A stretch of 64,000 nt of DNA from Telmatactis stephensoni. Its lineage: Eukaryota; Cnidaria; Anthozoa; Actiniaria; Isophelliidae. Positions 24,501 through 38,900 of this stretch are shown here, one piece after another (position 1 is the stretch's first letter; each line of letters starts with the position of its first letter). Both the position numbers and the translations under genes were made by a program. The notes beneath the pieces were generated by a model, which was not told the origin of the DNA, did not search any database, and was given only the letters and a program-made list of their open reading frames with translations. The DNA lies in NCBI GenBank assembly GCA_029948255.1, contig JALIZF010001622.1, forward strand, positions 248,001 to 312,000, in the 5' to 3' direction.

Positions 24501-27500
24501 TACAAAATCAATTTAAGAGATTAATGTGTTTTTGTAGGTCAATGTCACGTTATTAAGAGACTTTAAGAGATTTTTACGTTGGCTCTAGAGCGTGCCAGTT
24601 AGCATTTCCTTACTAAACCAATTATTACGTGGCACTTATATCTTGTCAAATATCTATGTTGTTACGCAAGAGCCTTTCAGAAACAGTCATTAACTCTACT
24701 AATTCTTATCCAATTTAGTATTTGATTTCGGAATAAGTTAAGCATCAGATGCACATATATTTCATTATTGAAGATTTTAACCTTCTACGAAGCCCATACA
24801 AGTTGACTCACTAACTAGTTCCCTTGTCGTGACTTTGAACTTTTAAGATTGATTGACAAAGGAAGGACATGACGCTTCTGATAAGTGAAGGAGAACTCCT
24901 TGAGAGCAACTAATAACATTTCCCTTTCATCACATAATTGACAGTTGTAGATTGCACACTTAAAGGCTAACAGGAACATTTCTCGTCTAATTGACAGTTT
25001 TCCACAAAGGACCTCTTGAATTAATTGACATTTATTTTGGTAAATTGAGAGGTAAAAGTGTCAAGCGCGCCATAGGGGTTCCAAAAGTGAAAGTGGAAAT
25101 GAAATAGAAAAGGGCGTATTAAAAGGGAAAATATAATACGGCCGAACCAACATTAAATAGCCCACTTTCGATATATGGTTGAGATACCACACACAAAAGA
25201 ATCAGTTTGAGGCTCTGGGGAATAATGCTTAGTGGTGCGCGACTCAACAATTGTTTTGTTACGCACTACTAAGCATTATTCCCCGGAGCCTCGTATTGAT
25301 TCCTTTGTGTGCGGTAACTCAACCTTATATCGAAAGTGGACTATTGAATTCGTTTAATATTTAACAAATAGATTCCATTTTTCCGTGGGTCTGTACTGTA
25401 ATAGATGCACAGATGACGTGCTTCGGTGCATTTAATAGAGTACAGACCTATGGAATCTGTTTGTTTTATATAATATTCATTGAAAAATATCAACCAATCA
25501 GGGCACGCGTAAGATTCAATGACATCATCAAGACATCATGCGTGTGTACTGTAATCACACACAATTCTCGACCAATGAGAGCGCGGGTAATATAACAATT
25601 ATTATATATATAAAGGGTAATCACTTGTAGAGGTAGGCGAATCTCTATGATAGTCGAGCCTAAATTAGGCGGCAACACTTCGAGCAGAAAAACATGTCGC
25701 TTTATATGGGTGTCTTTCCTACAGTTAAAATATGACCAAGAAGAACTAACGCAAAAGAGTATCAGCGTAAAAGTCAAAATATAAAACGTAACATGTTCAT
25801 AAAGGCTTTGATAAACAGCTATAAACGATAAAGTACGCATAGTAAAGCTATCAAGAATGAAGTATATTTCGATGTTTTTACTTACAGGCGGTATTCCTTG
25901 ATTTATCCACCCCTCGATAAAGTGAATACGAGCAACAAGATCTTGAACCCATGAAGCAAGAGGTTTTAACGAGGGATACGCCTAATGATAAAACAAAAAC
26001 TATTAGCATTGTTGTCAGATCAAACACAGGGTAAAGGAGTTTAACCCTCGCCCTGCATACCCTAAATTTTCAAGTCGTCCTCTTCTTGGATGACTTAAAA
26101 TTCAGGAATATTTACCGCTGCCATACACATATATTGCTTATATATATTGCTTAAAATAATTGCTCTCTAGGCTCTTAATAGCTCTCTGCAGCTATATTTA
26201 GAAGTTACATTTGCACATTTTGCCAAAATTCGAGAAGTGTTCAAAAGCACTTGTCTACATCTCATGTCTTTCCTAAATTCTGAATAGCACTGCTATTTAT
26301 ACTAAATCACCAATACAGTGTTAGAGAGACTGTAAGTAGTGTAGGGAGACGTACCTTGCTAGCCCACATCTCTGGTACACTGTTATTAAACAAACTATTA
26401 GACATGGTCTCCAATGCTTGTGACATGACCACTAAACCTTTAAGGGCTTTAAGCAAGTCATTGAGTGTCTGTCTGACAGTGCTTAATAGTTTGTTATATC
26501 TGATGACCTCCTGTACCAGCACTGTATTCATAGACTCTTCGTACATCACAGGGTACTTCTCCATTATTGGACCAATGGGAATGGGTTCTGGGACACTTTC
26601 GAGAATCCCGCGAGCCGATTCCTCCATGACCTATGGGACAAATACAAGTGAACTTCATGAACAAAATCGAGACAAAATTACGAGGGAGTGTCAGGGAATC
26701 AGTTTCAGGATCGATACAAAAATACAAGTCGAGGGAGTTCCCTAGAGATCAGTTTTAGGACCACTTTGTTTAACCTGATACGTTTCCTTGTACATTCAAC
26801 ATTCTGCAGACTATTTAGTTCAGTGCATTTAACTTTAATGCAGATGCCTGACCAACAAGATTATCCATAATAAGTGGATTTCACCGTAAAAGGATTTCTC
26901 GATAAAAAATCGTGTCTGGGACAATATAGGTATCGCTTTAGACGTTTCTGTACACTACCTCTTCCCGTGATCGTCCAGCTCCTGTTGATGACCTCGGCTG
27001 CATTTGTAAGATTCCATGAAGAAGGCTTTCAGTTTCATTTTGTGCGAAGGTGATGTTAGCATTGTCATGGAGACCAAATATTTCTGGGGTATCGTTGATG
27101 GGAAGACCACGGATATAATGAAGATAGCCCTGAATATAAGAAGAAATGCATTATTAAGTGCACATGTAGGGTAGGCCACGCCCCTTTTTCGAGGGTATGG
27201 CAAATCACTTATATTTTGGGTAATCCAAAATGGTCCGTAAAAGTGGTCATCCAAAAAAAGTCTCAATACAAACAATTGTGGTTGGCACAAGATTTCCAAT
27301 AGCTTGACGGGGTTGAAAGGGGAGAGGGAGGTGGAAGACGGAGAGGAAATGCACCTTCGCTTCCTCTCCCCCCTCCCCTTCTCTTGTCCTTCCCCTCCCA
27401 TATCACTCCTCTTAGGGCCAGCTACGCAGATTAAATTCGAACGTGGTTTCTTAAGAGTGGTCGTTGAGGGGAGCTGGTCATTTATGGGAGTGGTCACAAG

Positions 27501-30500
27501 AGGAGCTCCACCCGCACTTTCACTCATTACTACCATACCTCGTGCTCTGTTATTAAGGGTAACGCATGGTATATCCCCGATGGTGAGTATTTATGATTTT
27601 CATCAAGGACTTTAGGAGAGTAGAATTCGTCCAGTATTGTCATAATACAACGACGATCCCAGTCGTCTGTAACACGACCACCGTAGTTAATGTGACCAGC
27701 CGTGTACTTCAGAACCTGTAAACAATATTATACATTTACTTAGCAATAACGTCGCGATAGGAAAGATGGCATTGCGCACACACAAAAAGTTTCAAAAATG
27801 CGCGATGTTAGCATAGCTGACATCACATTATGCATTATAATTGTCAAAGTAAAAGTCAAGGTCAAGGTCTCCCGGGAAGCCAACGGCGCGCATTATGCCC
27901 CTCTCTCCGTTTGGAAAAAAGAGTTCCTTTTGGAAAGAAGTGGAAATAAGTATCAGGTGGCTGGGAATCGGGACCTCTTGCTCAGAAGGCCACGCACTAA
28001 TCATACGCTTGCCCAGCCTTGAGCTCATGACATGTCACGTTCTACTATCACGTTTGTTAAACATCCTTACTGTATGATATGATGATGATGATGATGATGA
28101 TGGTTACTGTATGATATTATTCATCATTACAGTAGAGATTTAAACCAGTCATCCATGAGACTTAGTCATTACAAATTGTGCGCGTTGTTTAGGCTGTGCG
28201 CAAGGTATCTTCACACGAGATGAACGTGCTATTTTGCTTGCTGCAAGACTTGACATCATTCATCATCATTCATTGTGGTTTCCCAGTTTTCTTCCCTCCT
28301 TAACAGTCAACTGTGAGTTAAGTGCTGTTTGTTTTATTATGAAATATTTGAGATATAACGTGCGCGCGCGCTGATTGGCTGGCAACCGCGTTTATATCAG
28401 AGGATAGAGACATGGTCCGCTATACGTTTACGCTCGCTATGGTAAGTTTGCTTTTCTTAACTCTACATCTCCCATCGTGTTTATAACACAGTACAGAGAA
28501 ATGTGCGCGCGTTTTGCTTAAAACAATCCTTTACCTTGAAGGGAAATCCTTCATATTCGTCTAAAAACATAACAAGCTGACTGATACATATCCTAAGATC
28601 GCCTGTTGTAAACTCGTACGGGATGTTAAACCCTAGTGGACCAAACTTGCGTCTTTCAAGAGTTACGCCATGGAATAGACACAGTGAAAACAACAGATAC
28701 TTGAACTCCTCCTGTGAAAATCAATAAATAAAGGATTTAATTAGAGAATCACGAAGAGGATTAGAAAGAATAAAACGTCATGACTTGTTAGTATCGACTT
28801 GTATTTTGTGGGACATACCATGTATGGGACAGAAGAGTCGGTAAAAGATAGTCAGAAAATTGGAGACAAATAGACTTACAGAAGGTAGACAAAGAGACAG
28901 GACAAAGAAACAACAACATCATTATCAACAACACCAACAACGACAACAACAACAAACAACAACAATGACAACAACAACAAAGTGGCACACAAACAGACAG
29001 AAAGGCAAACCAAAGAAGTAAATGCTAAAAATCTCACCTTCTTACAGGACTTATAGAAGTCATCATTAAACCCTACAAAGGATCTGAGCAGATTGGCCTT
29101 TATACCACGTGGAGGTTCTACAGTCATTTTAGAGCCATTCTGTAGGATAGCCACAGGGAAGAGAGGACTAGGCATACTTGTTAACCAAAGACGGAAATCA
29201 CGATGAACCTGGCAAACGAAAAGACGGCTGATAAATTAAAGGAACAACTGGTTTTCCAATAATTTAACTAGGGGTGCTTAACATTTAAAGCAGTTCACCC
29301 GGTTGGAAAATCGTTTGCTATAATGGTAAAAAAGAGCTGTAAACGACTTCCGACAAATGGTGGATGCGTCTACCGGAAGAACCGAAAAGAGCGGGAAAGT
29401 GGTTTATCTCAATCGAAAGACCGAGTTTTCCAACTTCACATACCATTTGTTTTTCTAACCGGAATTTCAGGCTTCTTTAAGTAAATATAGTAAGCACCAA
29501 GATTACTTGCGCTATTAATTATTATTGGTGCATGTGTATGTCTGTACCGTCTACTATACAACTACACAACACGTAGTAAGCCCTACAAACCTTATCGCTG
29601 TCAATGTTCTCGATCAAACGTTCCAAGGAAGGCATCCAACTTGGTGCTAAGTGACAGTTTTGAAAGAACACCCATTTACCGCGCTCCATGGCGGACCTCA
29701 TCATCGCTTCTGCACGTGGACCCTAACAACGACAACAGCATTGAATTTCTTATTACAATAAATTCCTACCAGTGAAAACCTTCAGAGACAAACTATACGA
29801 ATATTATAAAACTGCTGTCTACAATTTATATGAGCTCGAAAACCCTCGCTCATGGCAGTCAATTTGTTTGAAGTCCAATATGGCTCGCACTGTTGACCGA
29901 ACACTCATTTGTTGCTTTAAATATTTGTTGGTAATTTACGGGACCACTATAATTGGTTATCCCTGTCAACATATCATTTACTTTATGATTCATATAGACG
30001 GAACAAAATAAATTAAAAAGTCGATCGCGTGAGCACCTATCATTCTTAGAGGATTAAGGTGTCTCTGACGGAATATCGGAGGAAACAGAAGACGGGCCCC
30101 AAACACCCCCTCACACTAGTCTCCTCCGAATGACGATTTCTTCTTCTATAAACGTGTCCGAAAAAAGGAGAAGAGAAGGGGGAGAAGTGAGGCTTGTAGT
30201 TGAGGTGTAGGTCATATGTACCTGTCCTTGTCCAAGAGAGATTGCAGTGAGTTTCTTTGAAAATCTCATCTCATCAGCAAACTTGTAGAGATCAGCAGCA
30301 GGGTCAGTACCAGTAGACAGCACGAATATCAAGGGTGTTGATGGAGACGAGTCTCTGAAGACAGACGATAGTTCGGCGGTCTACAACAGGATAACATATG
30401 ATCTTATTAATCATCATTAATGATTACGCGTTAGCAATAAGAGCAACAAACTGGTTATGAAACCAGATCATCATCATTATCATCATCATAATCATTACAG

Positions 30501-32871
30501 GCATAATTTTACCATACCACAACTTGATCAATAAAAATCACCATCATCAACACCAACAGCTTTGATTACAGCATCCGACAACGACCATCTTATTATCATT
30601 TCCATTACCACCATCATCATCATCATCATCAATTTCATTCAACTCCTTTCATGATGAACCATGGTTTACTTATCCATCGTGCCCGGCTTGTAATCACATA
30701 TAACATGTATGTACTATATAAATCATACTTGTGGCTCAATGAAGCGTTGTCCAAGATGTGTAGATACAAAGTCTTGCATGTTGTTAGTAACTTTATCAGA
30801 GCGTAAACACTTCAACACCAGGATTTTTTGGAAATCGTCTAACTCAGAATTCCACGGCTCTGGTAAAGGCTCCCTAAAGAATGTAAAATGAACACACAAA
30901 TGAATGAATGAATGAGCAAACGAATGGACAAAGAGGTAGATGGATGAATGAGTAGGATCATAGGAACTTTGCTGAGCTGTTGTAGTGAATATTACCTGTG
31001 GGGATCAATACTGTCGAAGATACTCTTATAGGCCTGGGAGTGTTCATGGAACGTCTCAGCAAATGAAGCAAATTTAGGCTGTAAAGGAAATAGAAATGGG
31101 CACCGTTCAATCTTGTTATACAAAGATATATACATTTGAATGATTTATATTTTGTCTTACCAATGCCGGTATCTTCAGCACCTCTCCCCATGCACGATCG
31201 GACAACCAGTCTGGTGCAGGATTTGGAAGCTCCTTGGGAACTGTTGTACCACCAGCCAATAGGAAACGCCATTCATCCTTAAGAATCAACAACAATGAGT
31301 ACAAGGACAAAGGAAAAAGGGAGGAAATGCAGGGAAAGAGAAGAGTAGAAGGAGAAAGGGACGAAAGTAGATGATGTCAATGAGCGAAAGAAATGGTAAA
31401 CAAGGACCACTGGAGGCAGCAGAAGGAAGGAATGAATGGAATGGAATGGGAAAAAGGAAGCAACAAGAAAAGTCAGGAAAAAGATAAGACGGAGAAAGGA
31501 GAAAAGAAAACAAAAAGGGAAGGGAAAAATGAAAGGCAATAACGATCTTTCCAGACGCCGCTCTTTTTGATGGAAATGGTCTTGATAAAATAGGCTTAAG
31601 CAAATGAGCAAAACGAGTATGAAGATTGCAGCTACTACTTACCATGTTGATTTTGTTTTCGTTCATTAAGATACGAACGCACACCAGGAAAGAAAACAGT
31701 AGTTTGTGTTTCTCAAACAACGAACGACAAACATTGGAGTACAGGCTAAACGTGAAGAAATCGTTTATGTTCTCAATACGTTTTTCCACAGAATCTAAAA
31801 CAGAACAAGCAGCAAATGTTTGTCATTCATAAAACATCCTGGACAAGAGAAAGATGACAAACGAATGAAGAAAAGAGAATATATGCGTTGATTGTTTCTT
31901 GCTTATTTTCGTACGACACGAAGACATGCATTGACAGAAGATTCACAGTTTTTTTAGAGTGGATTTCGTATGACAAACCACATTACACGGTACGGTTACG
32001 GAACTGTTGCGTAACAGTTAAGCATGGTTACGATATGGCTACGGTACGGTTTCGGGACGGAAACTGCAATGTTTTGATACAAAACATGGATCTGATACTA
32101 TCACAGCAGGGTGTGGTCCATTCTATGTCAGCCACAGTCATACGAACTCTACTTGTTCGCTAAAGTTAGTGGTACCTACCAGATGTATCTGCATTGGCGA
32201 TACTATTAAGGAAGATCCTTACGAACCATTCCAGAGAGTATTGGTACATAGGATCAATGTTGGCCAAGTCGTTAGTACAGAAGAACAGGATTCCTGTTCG
32301 TACAGCTACCGGGATGTACTGGGAACGAGTCACGTCGATGTCTTTTTCAGTCTGTTCTGCTATGACCACTTTGGCCTGTAATACCAAAGAACACATTGGA
32401 TTAGCTTTTACAAGAACAAAAGAAATTGCTAGCCATCTAAAGCCCTTTACCCTAAACATGATTTTTCAGGGGGTGGGCTGTGCGCCTTCTACCCCCTCCC
32501 TCCATCAGTGCTCCGTTCTACTAGTGTTTAAATCAACATCGAACTATATAGATTAGCTGAAGGCTGAGACAAGCATGTGAGAATTGCACAAGAACAAGAA
32601 CAAGAGCAGAACTGCTGCTACCATTGTCATTTTCTTCAGTTAGGATGGCACAGTTGGTTAGTGCGCGGCCTTCGGTGGAAGATGTCCAGAGTTCGATCCC
32701 TAGATTTAATTTCTTTCCTTTCTGTGTAGCTTTAAGTAGCTTTAACCCTTTAAACAGAGCACTGACGGAGAGAGGGGAGTAAAATGAGCGCACCGTCGAC
32801 CTCCAGTTTATCAGTTACTCAAACTGATTCCTGTCACGAGTTATCGACGTAAAATATGGTCGCTTTACTAA

Positions 32872-32905
<34 letters not shown>

Positions 32906-35900
32906 CATGAAGCATGAAGCACCTACCTTAATCTCTCCAGATTTGGCTTTCGAAGCCTCTAGAGTAGCAATCAGATCTATGTCATCAACAGGGTTCCCCT
33001 CAGATGCTGATAGTTTATGTAGGATCTTGTCTTCTATTTCTTTCAGTTCTTGTCTCATCTTAGCGTTGCTTATAATCAGTTGGTTCTTAGCTTCTTCTAA
33101 GTCAGGACGTTCTTCTGCTACCACTAAAGCTAACATCTGATCTTCTAGACCACTATCAAATACAAGCGAGATAGATTAATTCTGGATCGGAGCATTAATT
33201 TACTCATGTATGTTGAGTTTGTTTGTCTCTGATTGAAAGTATAAATTTATACTTAGGATGTTTCGGTCAATGCTGTGACCTTCATCAGCTAGTGTGTAGT
33301 GGCTGTGCAAGAGCACTTCATAAAAGAATTTCTTTAGTGGTGTTTGTTTATAATTACTTCTCGTAGAGCACAATTCTGTATAATTCTACCAGCCATGTCG
33401 TACCGTTACGTTACCGTACCGTTACGTTCCCGTAAGCATGCCATGCAATATCCGTGGCATTTGCTTTGGTTTTTAAAAAGCATACGAAATCTGCTAAATT
33501 AAAGCCTCTGCCTATACACCATTTTCCATACATCAGTTTAGTGGTCACACACAAAGCACCCAAGCGAGGCTTCAGGGTACAAATTGCAATAATCCTTTGT
33601 GTGCACCCTGGAGCCTCGCTTCAATGCTTTGTGTATGACCGCTGAACCGATGTATGGAAAATGGTGAATGCTGCATTTTTATGATGTTCTAGTCTGCTTT
33701 TACAAACTGAAAGGAAGTTCTCTAGACAGGTGTGCATCAACACTACACGTGGATGATAGAGCAGTTTTCGAATGAGTGTGAAACGGACCGCGCCGTACCG
33801 TAACCGTGTCAGTGCCGCGATGTCTATAAAAACATTCGAAATTCCTGCCGTAACCGTGCCGTAACTGTGCGGTGCCGTTTTCACAGTCATACGAAATCTA
33901 CTCTACTTCTGCGATGTAAGTGGATGCGTTTATAGCTTAACAGTCATTGAATATACTGGTTGTTCGTACCTTTGTGAAAGGGTAAAGTTGACAATGGTCG
34001 CCTTGGTAGATACTTCAGGGGTGTAGTGAGGGTTGGGTAGCTTGGTAGTAATGTAGAACTTAAAGTCATCATGGTATGGTATGATAGCATCACCCAGCTT
34101 GATGACTGTACTACCTGACTGCTTGAATGTCTACAAGAAAGAAAACATCCGTAGTTATAGTGTTAGAGTGTAGCAAGGCCTTAAATGTTTGTTTGTGAAG
34201 TGATTCCATTATTTCTATAAAAATCGATTGAGAAAGGCCAAAAGAAATCGATGACCTAAAAACGTGCGCAACTGCTTCTCTTCCCCTTACGACAGCACTT
34301 ACTGCAAGGCCCGGTTGTTCGAAGGGGGATTAAAGTTAATCCCGAGTTAAAGTCAATGGTTTTCTTTAGATTTAATCCTGGGTTAGCGCTTATCGCCTTT
34401 CGAACAACCGGGCCCTGACGAACAGGGCATCAGTGTGTCTACGAAAATTTAAACAATGTAAAACGCGCGCGCGCGCAACAAACACGATGTGAGTTGTAGA
34501 ACACAAGAAAAGCAAGCTTAGGAATATGAGATGTAGCCAAATTTCTACCTGTTTCAGTAATATAGGTTCTAAAGCAGGATCCAACTCCTCAGCCACGTTC
34601 TCTAGAAGACAAGGCTTACCAAACCTTACTGCATTCTCAAGACTTCTTAGAAAGTCACGATCTGTAAGTTTAATGACATCAAGACCAGCCTCTTTCTCTA
34701 AATTCTTCACCCATTTATTAGCCTGCCCTTGCGGGTCGATAAACAGTGGCCACCTCTGAGAGTTTTGTACAATGACACCGTTTTCAGTTGAGAGGTTGTC
34801 ACGTGGTAGACCTACAATCTGCCAGTTTCGTATATCCACAGGGTTCCCAAGCGTTGATACCAGGGAACATGGACTTGAGTGAGGGACGTTTAGACGTTTT
34901 AGAGCTTCTAGCCATTCTTCGACCATAGAATTACGATACTCGCCCTATAGAAAATATAGAGTATATGGTATTTAGATCGAACTTGCATTAAGGTAGAGGA
35001 CTTTAATTTGAATTGCAGATAGGTGGCCGGGGGGGGGAGGGGGAGGGGGGTCAATGCAACTGGACATTAATAACAGATTAGGACATAACAGATAGGTTTC
35101 TCAAGGGGTTAGGCAACAGGAAATTAAGTAAAAACAGGGTGATTACTTGTAAATATAAATCTGAACAATAAGCCGAACTTATTATATCTGCGTATGTTTC
35201 TTTTTTCTCAAAGTGTTAATGATTCACATCTCCTATAGACGAAATTGTTAAGAAGCATTGGTTTATTTTTTTAGTTTTTTTTTTAGTTTTAGTTTCATTT
35301 ATAGAGGGCCACAAGTTTATTAGCCTTTGGCTATTTAGTGCTACCCTCATGAAATAAAGGATTTATTATTATTATTATTATTATTATTATAGCCTGAATC
35401 CCATTACGGCTTACCGTAAAAGCGCCAAGGTAGGCGATTACACCGGACGATATCATCACATCACCAATGATATTAATGACTTGTCCATCAAACATCTGTA
35501 CTGCTTCTTGCCAACGCACTTTCTCGTCTCCTAAACCACCAATAAGCTACAAAACAAAACACATCTCTTCATTAGTTCCTATAAGTCGTTAAGTTTACAT
35601 TCTTTGCACTGGTAGTCGCTCGGGGTGTGAGCTATACCATAACAGCAAGCCCAGCTCGGTGGCGAACATATAGGCTATAGATCCTAGAGAGGAATAGACT
35701 TATGATAAGTACCGAGTATGTGGACCAGTTTTGGTACGTACGATTAGTACATTGAAGCAATCAGTTTGCGTTGACTTTAAAGGTTCCTGTCTAAAATGTC
35801 TAAAACGTAGTTTTTGTACCTTTTCTGCTCTTGTAAGTCTGCCAGAACACTGTTCCGTTTTAAACTCCAGTTCTTGCTTCTTAGAGATGCATTCTTCATA

Positions 35901-38900
35901 TTTTGCCTGCAGAGATGCAATACCTTCTTCTACTTCTGTTAGACGGTTCTTGGCTGCCTCGAGTACTCGTTGAGTCTCTTCAAGATCTTCTGTGGCCTTT
36001 TTAAGAGCTTCCTAATGACAAACAGGATCATTCTTAAATAAGTCATGATGATGATGATGATGATGATCCATCGCCGCCATCCTATCTACAACCACTATTA
36101 TCAGGAGCAGCAGTAGCAACGACGACAATGGCTCTAGTGGTTACTGTCACTGACATAACCAATCTTGTCCCCAGAGCCGACTTTTCGTACTGCGCATTTT
36201 TCTGTGAATATGCGCAATACGAAAAATCGGCTCTGGTGACGAGATTGCAACATATCTTGATCAACACCCTTAACCCTTGGGTCAGGTGTCCTACAACAAC
36301 CACAAACTGCGTTAATAATTACTTACCCTTTTTGGAGCCACCGCCTTGGCAACAAAGTGATATTTGTGCATAGCACGGACCCATAGACACATCGATGTAC
36401 AAGCTTTGGATACCTAGGGAAAATAGAATGTAAGAGTGGATGAATCGATAAACAAGCTAGGGATTGGGTGGTAGGTGACTTACGGCTTGGGTAATAGGTG
36501 TAATTTGGGTAATAATTTTGTGACTGAAAAGCCATGTTAAAGGGAGTCTCAATAAGTATAACGAAAGAATGAATGAATGAAGTAACAAGGCTAATGGGTT
36601 ACCAAGTGAGCAAGTGAGTTGGCATCAGAATGAAAGTACACTTACCTTAGCAATAGCCGCAGGAGTAAAATCTTCCATATCAATATAAGGTTGAATCTTC
36701 TGTATGACCGCATCGGGTATGTTATCCTAATGAAAGAACGCCAAATAATTCACCCATAATGATATTAACACAACTTAAAATTATCTTGGCCTACATTGTC
36801 ATATTTGAACAAGCTTTCTAAGAACTTCTGAGGATCTTGTAGCATAGCTTTTCCTGGTTCCCAGTAGTCATCCACTTTACTTCCAACCTTCAACAAAACA
36901 ACAAAAACCCAAGCAGTCAGATTCAGCAAAATGTCTTCAATAGAAAAATAACGTGGAGTTCCCCAAGGATCTATTTTTGTTCTGCCCAGTCAAAAAGTAA
37001 TAGAGCAAATAGTGAGTCATCAACTTTACTTCCAACTTCAACAAAAACCCAGTACAAGACGTCGAATTAAGCGAAATATCTTCAATAGAAAAATAACATG
37101 GTATTCCCCAAGGATCTATTTTTGTTCTGCCCAGTCAAAATATGATAGAGCAACAAGTGGACAATTCGTATGGGTGACCTACTGCAAAGACAAGTGGTTA
37201 AGGTACCTTATCTCCAGCCACTTTCTTTGGTTTGATGCCTTTCATGATACAAACAGACTCAATGACAATCTTGACGCCGACAGGTGGACGCTGCAGAGCT
37301 CTGACCTAAAACAACAAAATCATTGTCAGTGGTTTACCAGAATAGTAGAATGAAAAATCGCTAGTTACAGTACAAGTATGATATTTCACTCACCTCAACG
37401 ACATCATTCTTATTTAGGGATTTCAGACTCGCCAAGGCCGCTTCCTATAACAAATTCAAACACAAAGCAATTTAGAATTCAGCTGAATAGCAATGTTCTA
37501 TGACAACAACAATAACTAGAACAACAGCAGCAGCAGCAACAACAACAACAACAACAACAACAACAGCAGCAGCAGCAGCAGCAACAACAACAACAACATT
37601 AACAACAATAGAGCTTACCAATGCAGGAAGGGCTTCGTCCAAATCCCTTTGAGCGTCATCAGCAATAGCCTGGGTTTCAGTTGCTTTTTTCGCTGCTTCA
37701 GCCTCTTCTCGTTGAACAACCACTTTAGTTTCATTTGCAACAACCTGTGACAAACATAACAAGTCAAGTCAAGCGATCACAGTACAGTGTAAAAACGTAC
37801 TTGCAGTAACTAAACAATGCCATGACCGTGTCGTTTTCACAGCCATACGAAAACTGCTGAAGAGAGGATTGGTTTTAACATTAGGCTTACGGAATCTTGT
37901 TTAATCTGTTCCATAGTCTCGATAGTCTCCTGTTTAGCTTGAGCTAGTAAAGGCTGCATGGATTCCAGTTCTTCTTGAAGTTTTACCACCTCTTGTGCTG
38001 TAGTAAGCAACTATCAACAAAAAGTCAATCAAGGAGGTCAGTAAAATGACACCCAGTAATATAGCTTTGAGTTTCTAAATCAAATATCGTAAATACTTCC
38101 CTCCCCTCAACTCCCGCTCGTCGCCTATGAACTTACAATCATGCATTGCCAAAATTGTTGGCACGATTGTTATTCTAAATCAGTACTTAATTAAAAACCA
38201 ATGGATTCTTGCTCCTCCCCGCACCCTTAAATCAATGTTGGGGTAGAAAACAAGGCAAAAGCGACTTCTGACACGCTCAACACACACTCCTCGTTATTCT
38301 AGAAACCGCAACATTGTATTAAAGGCGGTGAGGGATTCACCAAATACATAAAAAAGTCCTACCAAGTAATTTTGTCAGTGATTGTAGTCATGAGCATATT
38401 GGATATAAAATAATTCATACCTTATCCAAGCCAGTTTTGGTTCGATTTCGCGCATTCAGCAACTCTGATTTCTTCACTCCGATCAGTTTGCGGAACGTTC
38501 CCAGAAGTTCAAGATAGCTAAAAGAAAGTACCACAGTATTTATAGGCGCAAAATATTAACCAAGAAACTATTCAAAACACTTGGATTATAGATCAAAGTC
38601 AAAGTACTAGTCTCCTTCGCAGCCGTTATTAGGGTCGGGTTCCCTGTGGTCATTCCTCCCCACTAACAGGAATGACCACAGGGAGCCCGACCCTAATAAC
38701 GGCTGCGAAGGAGACTATCAAAGTATAAATGGGAAGTAGCAAGAAGCCTTAAGTTTACACAAACCTGGTAGGTGTTACGTAGTTATGTCTAGATAACTCA
38801 GCCAAATACAGCTGAGACTTTGTAGCGACAGACTGATGGATTTCACCACACATAGACACCTATGAAAGGAAAGATATATCTCAGTTACAGGGCCGTAGCC

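Larger units (their letters stand above)
19154..25885 (-). other. Largest DNAH1 intron (6.7 kb)
   Basis: A repeat-rich intron between exons 61 and 62. In order of increasing coordinate it holds a pogo-like MITE fragment, a 120-bp tandem array, a 77-bp tandem array, a TTAA-associated foldback, a 51-bp minisatellite open on both strands and two palindromes near 25.2-25.5 kb. Stretches 19900-20700, 21200-22030 and 23800-25150 hold nothing I recognise. Confidence 0.7.

Noticed and set aside
26955..27536. 193-residue open frame on the - strand
   Set aside because: It reads exon 59 in the wrong frame and runs through the intron; the correct frame gives conserved dynein sequence.
31286..31611. Hydrophobic 110-residue frame on the - strand
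   Set aside because: Purine-rich intron sequence read backwards; no conserved motif, overlaps intron after exon 50.
37472..37618. Val/Ala-rich extension of exon 38
   Set aside because: It is read-through of the CAA/CAG repeat past a normal GTAAGC donor.
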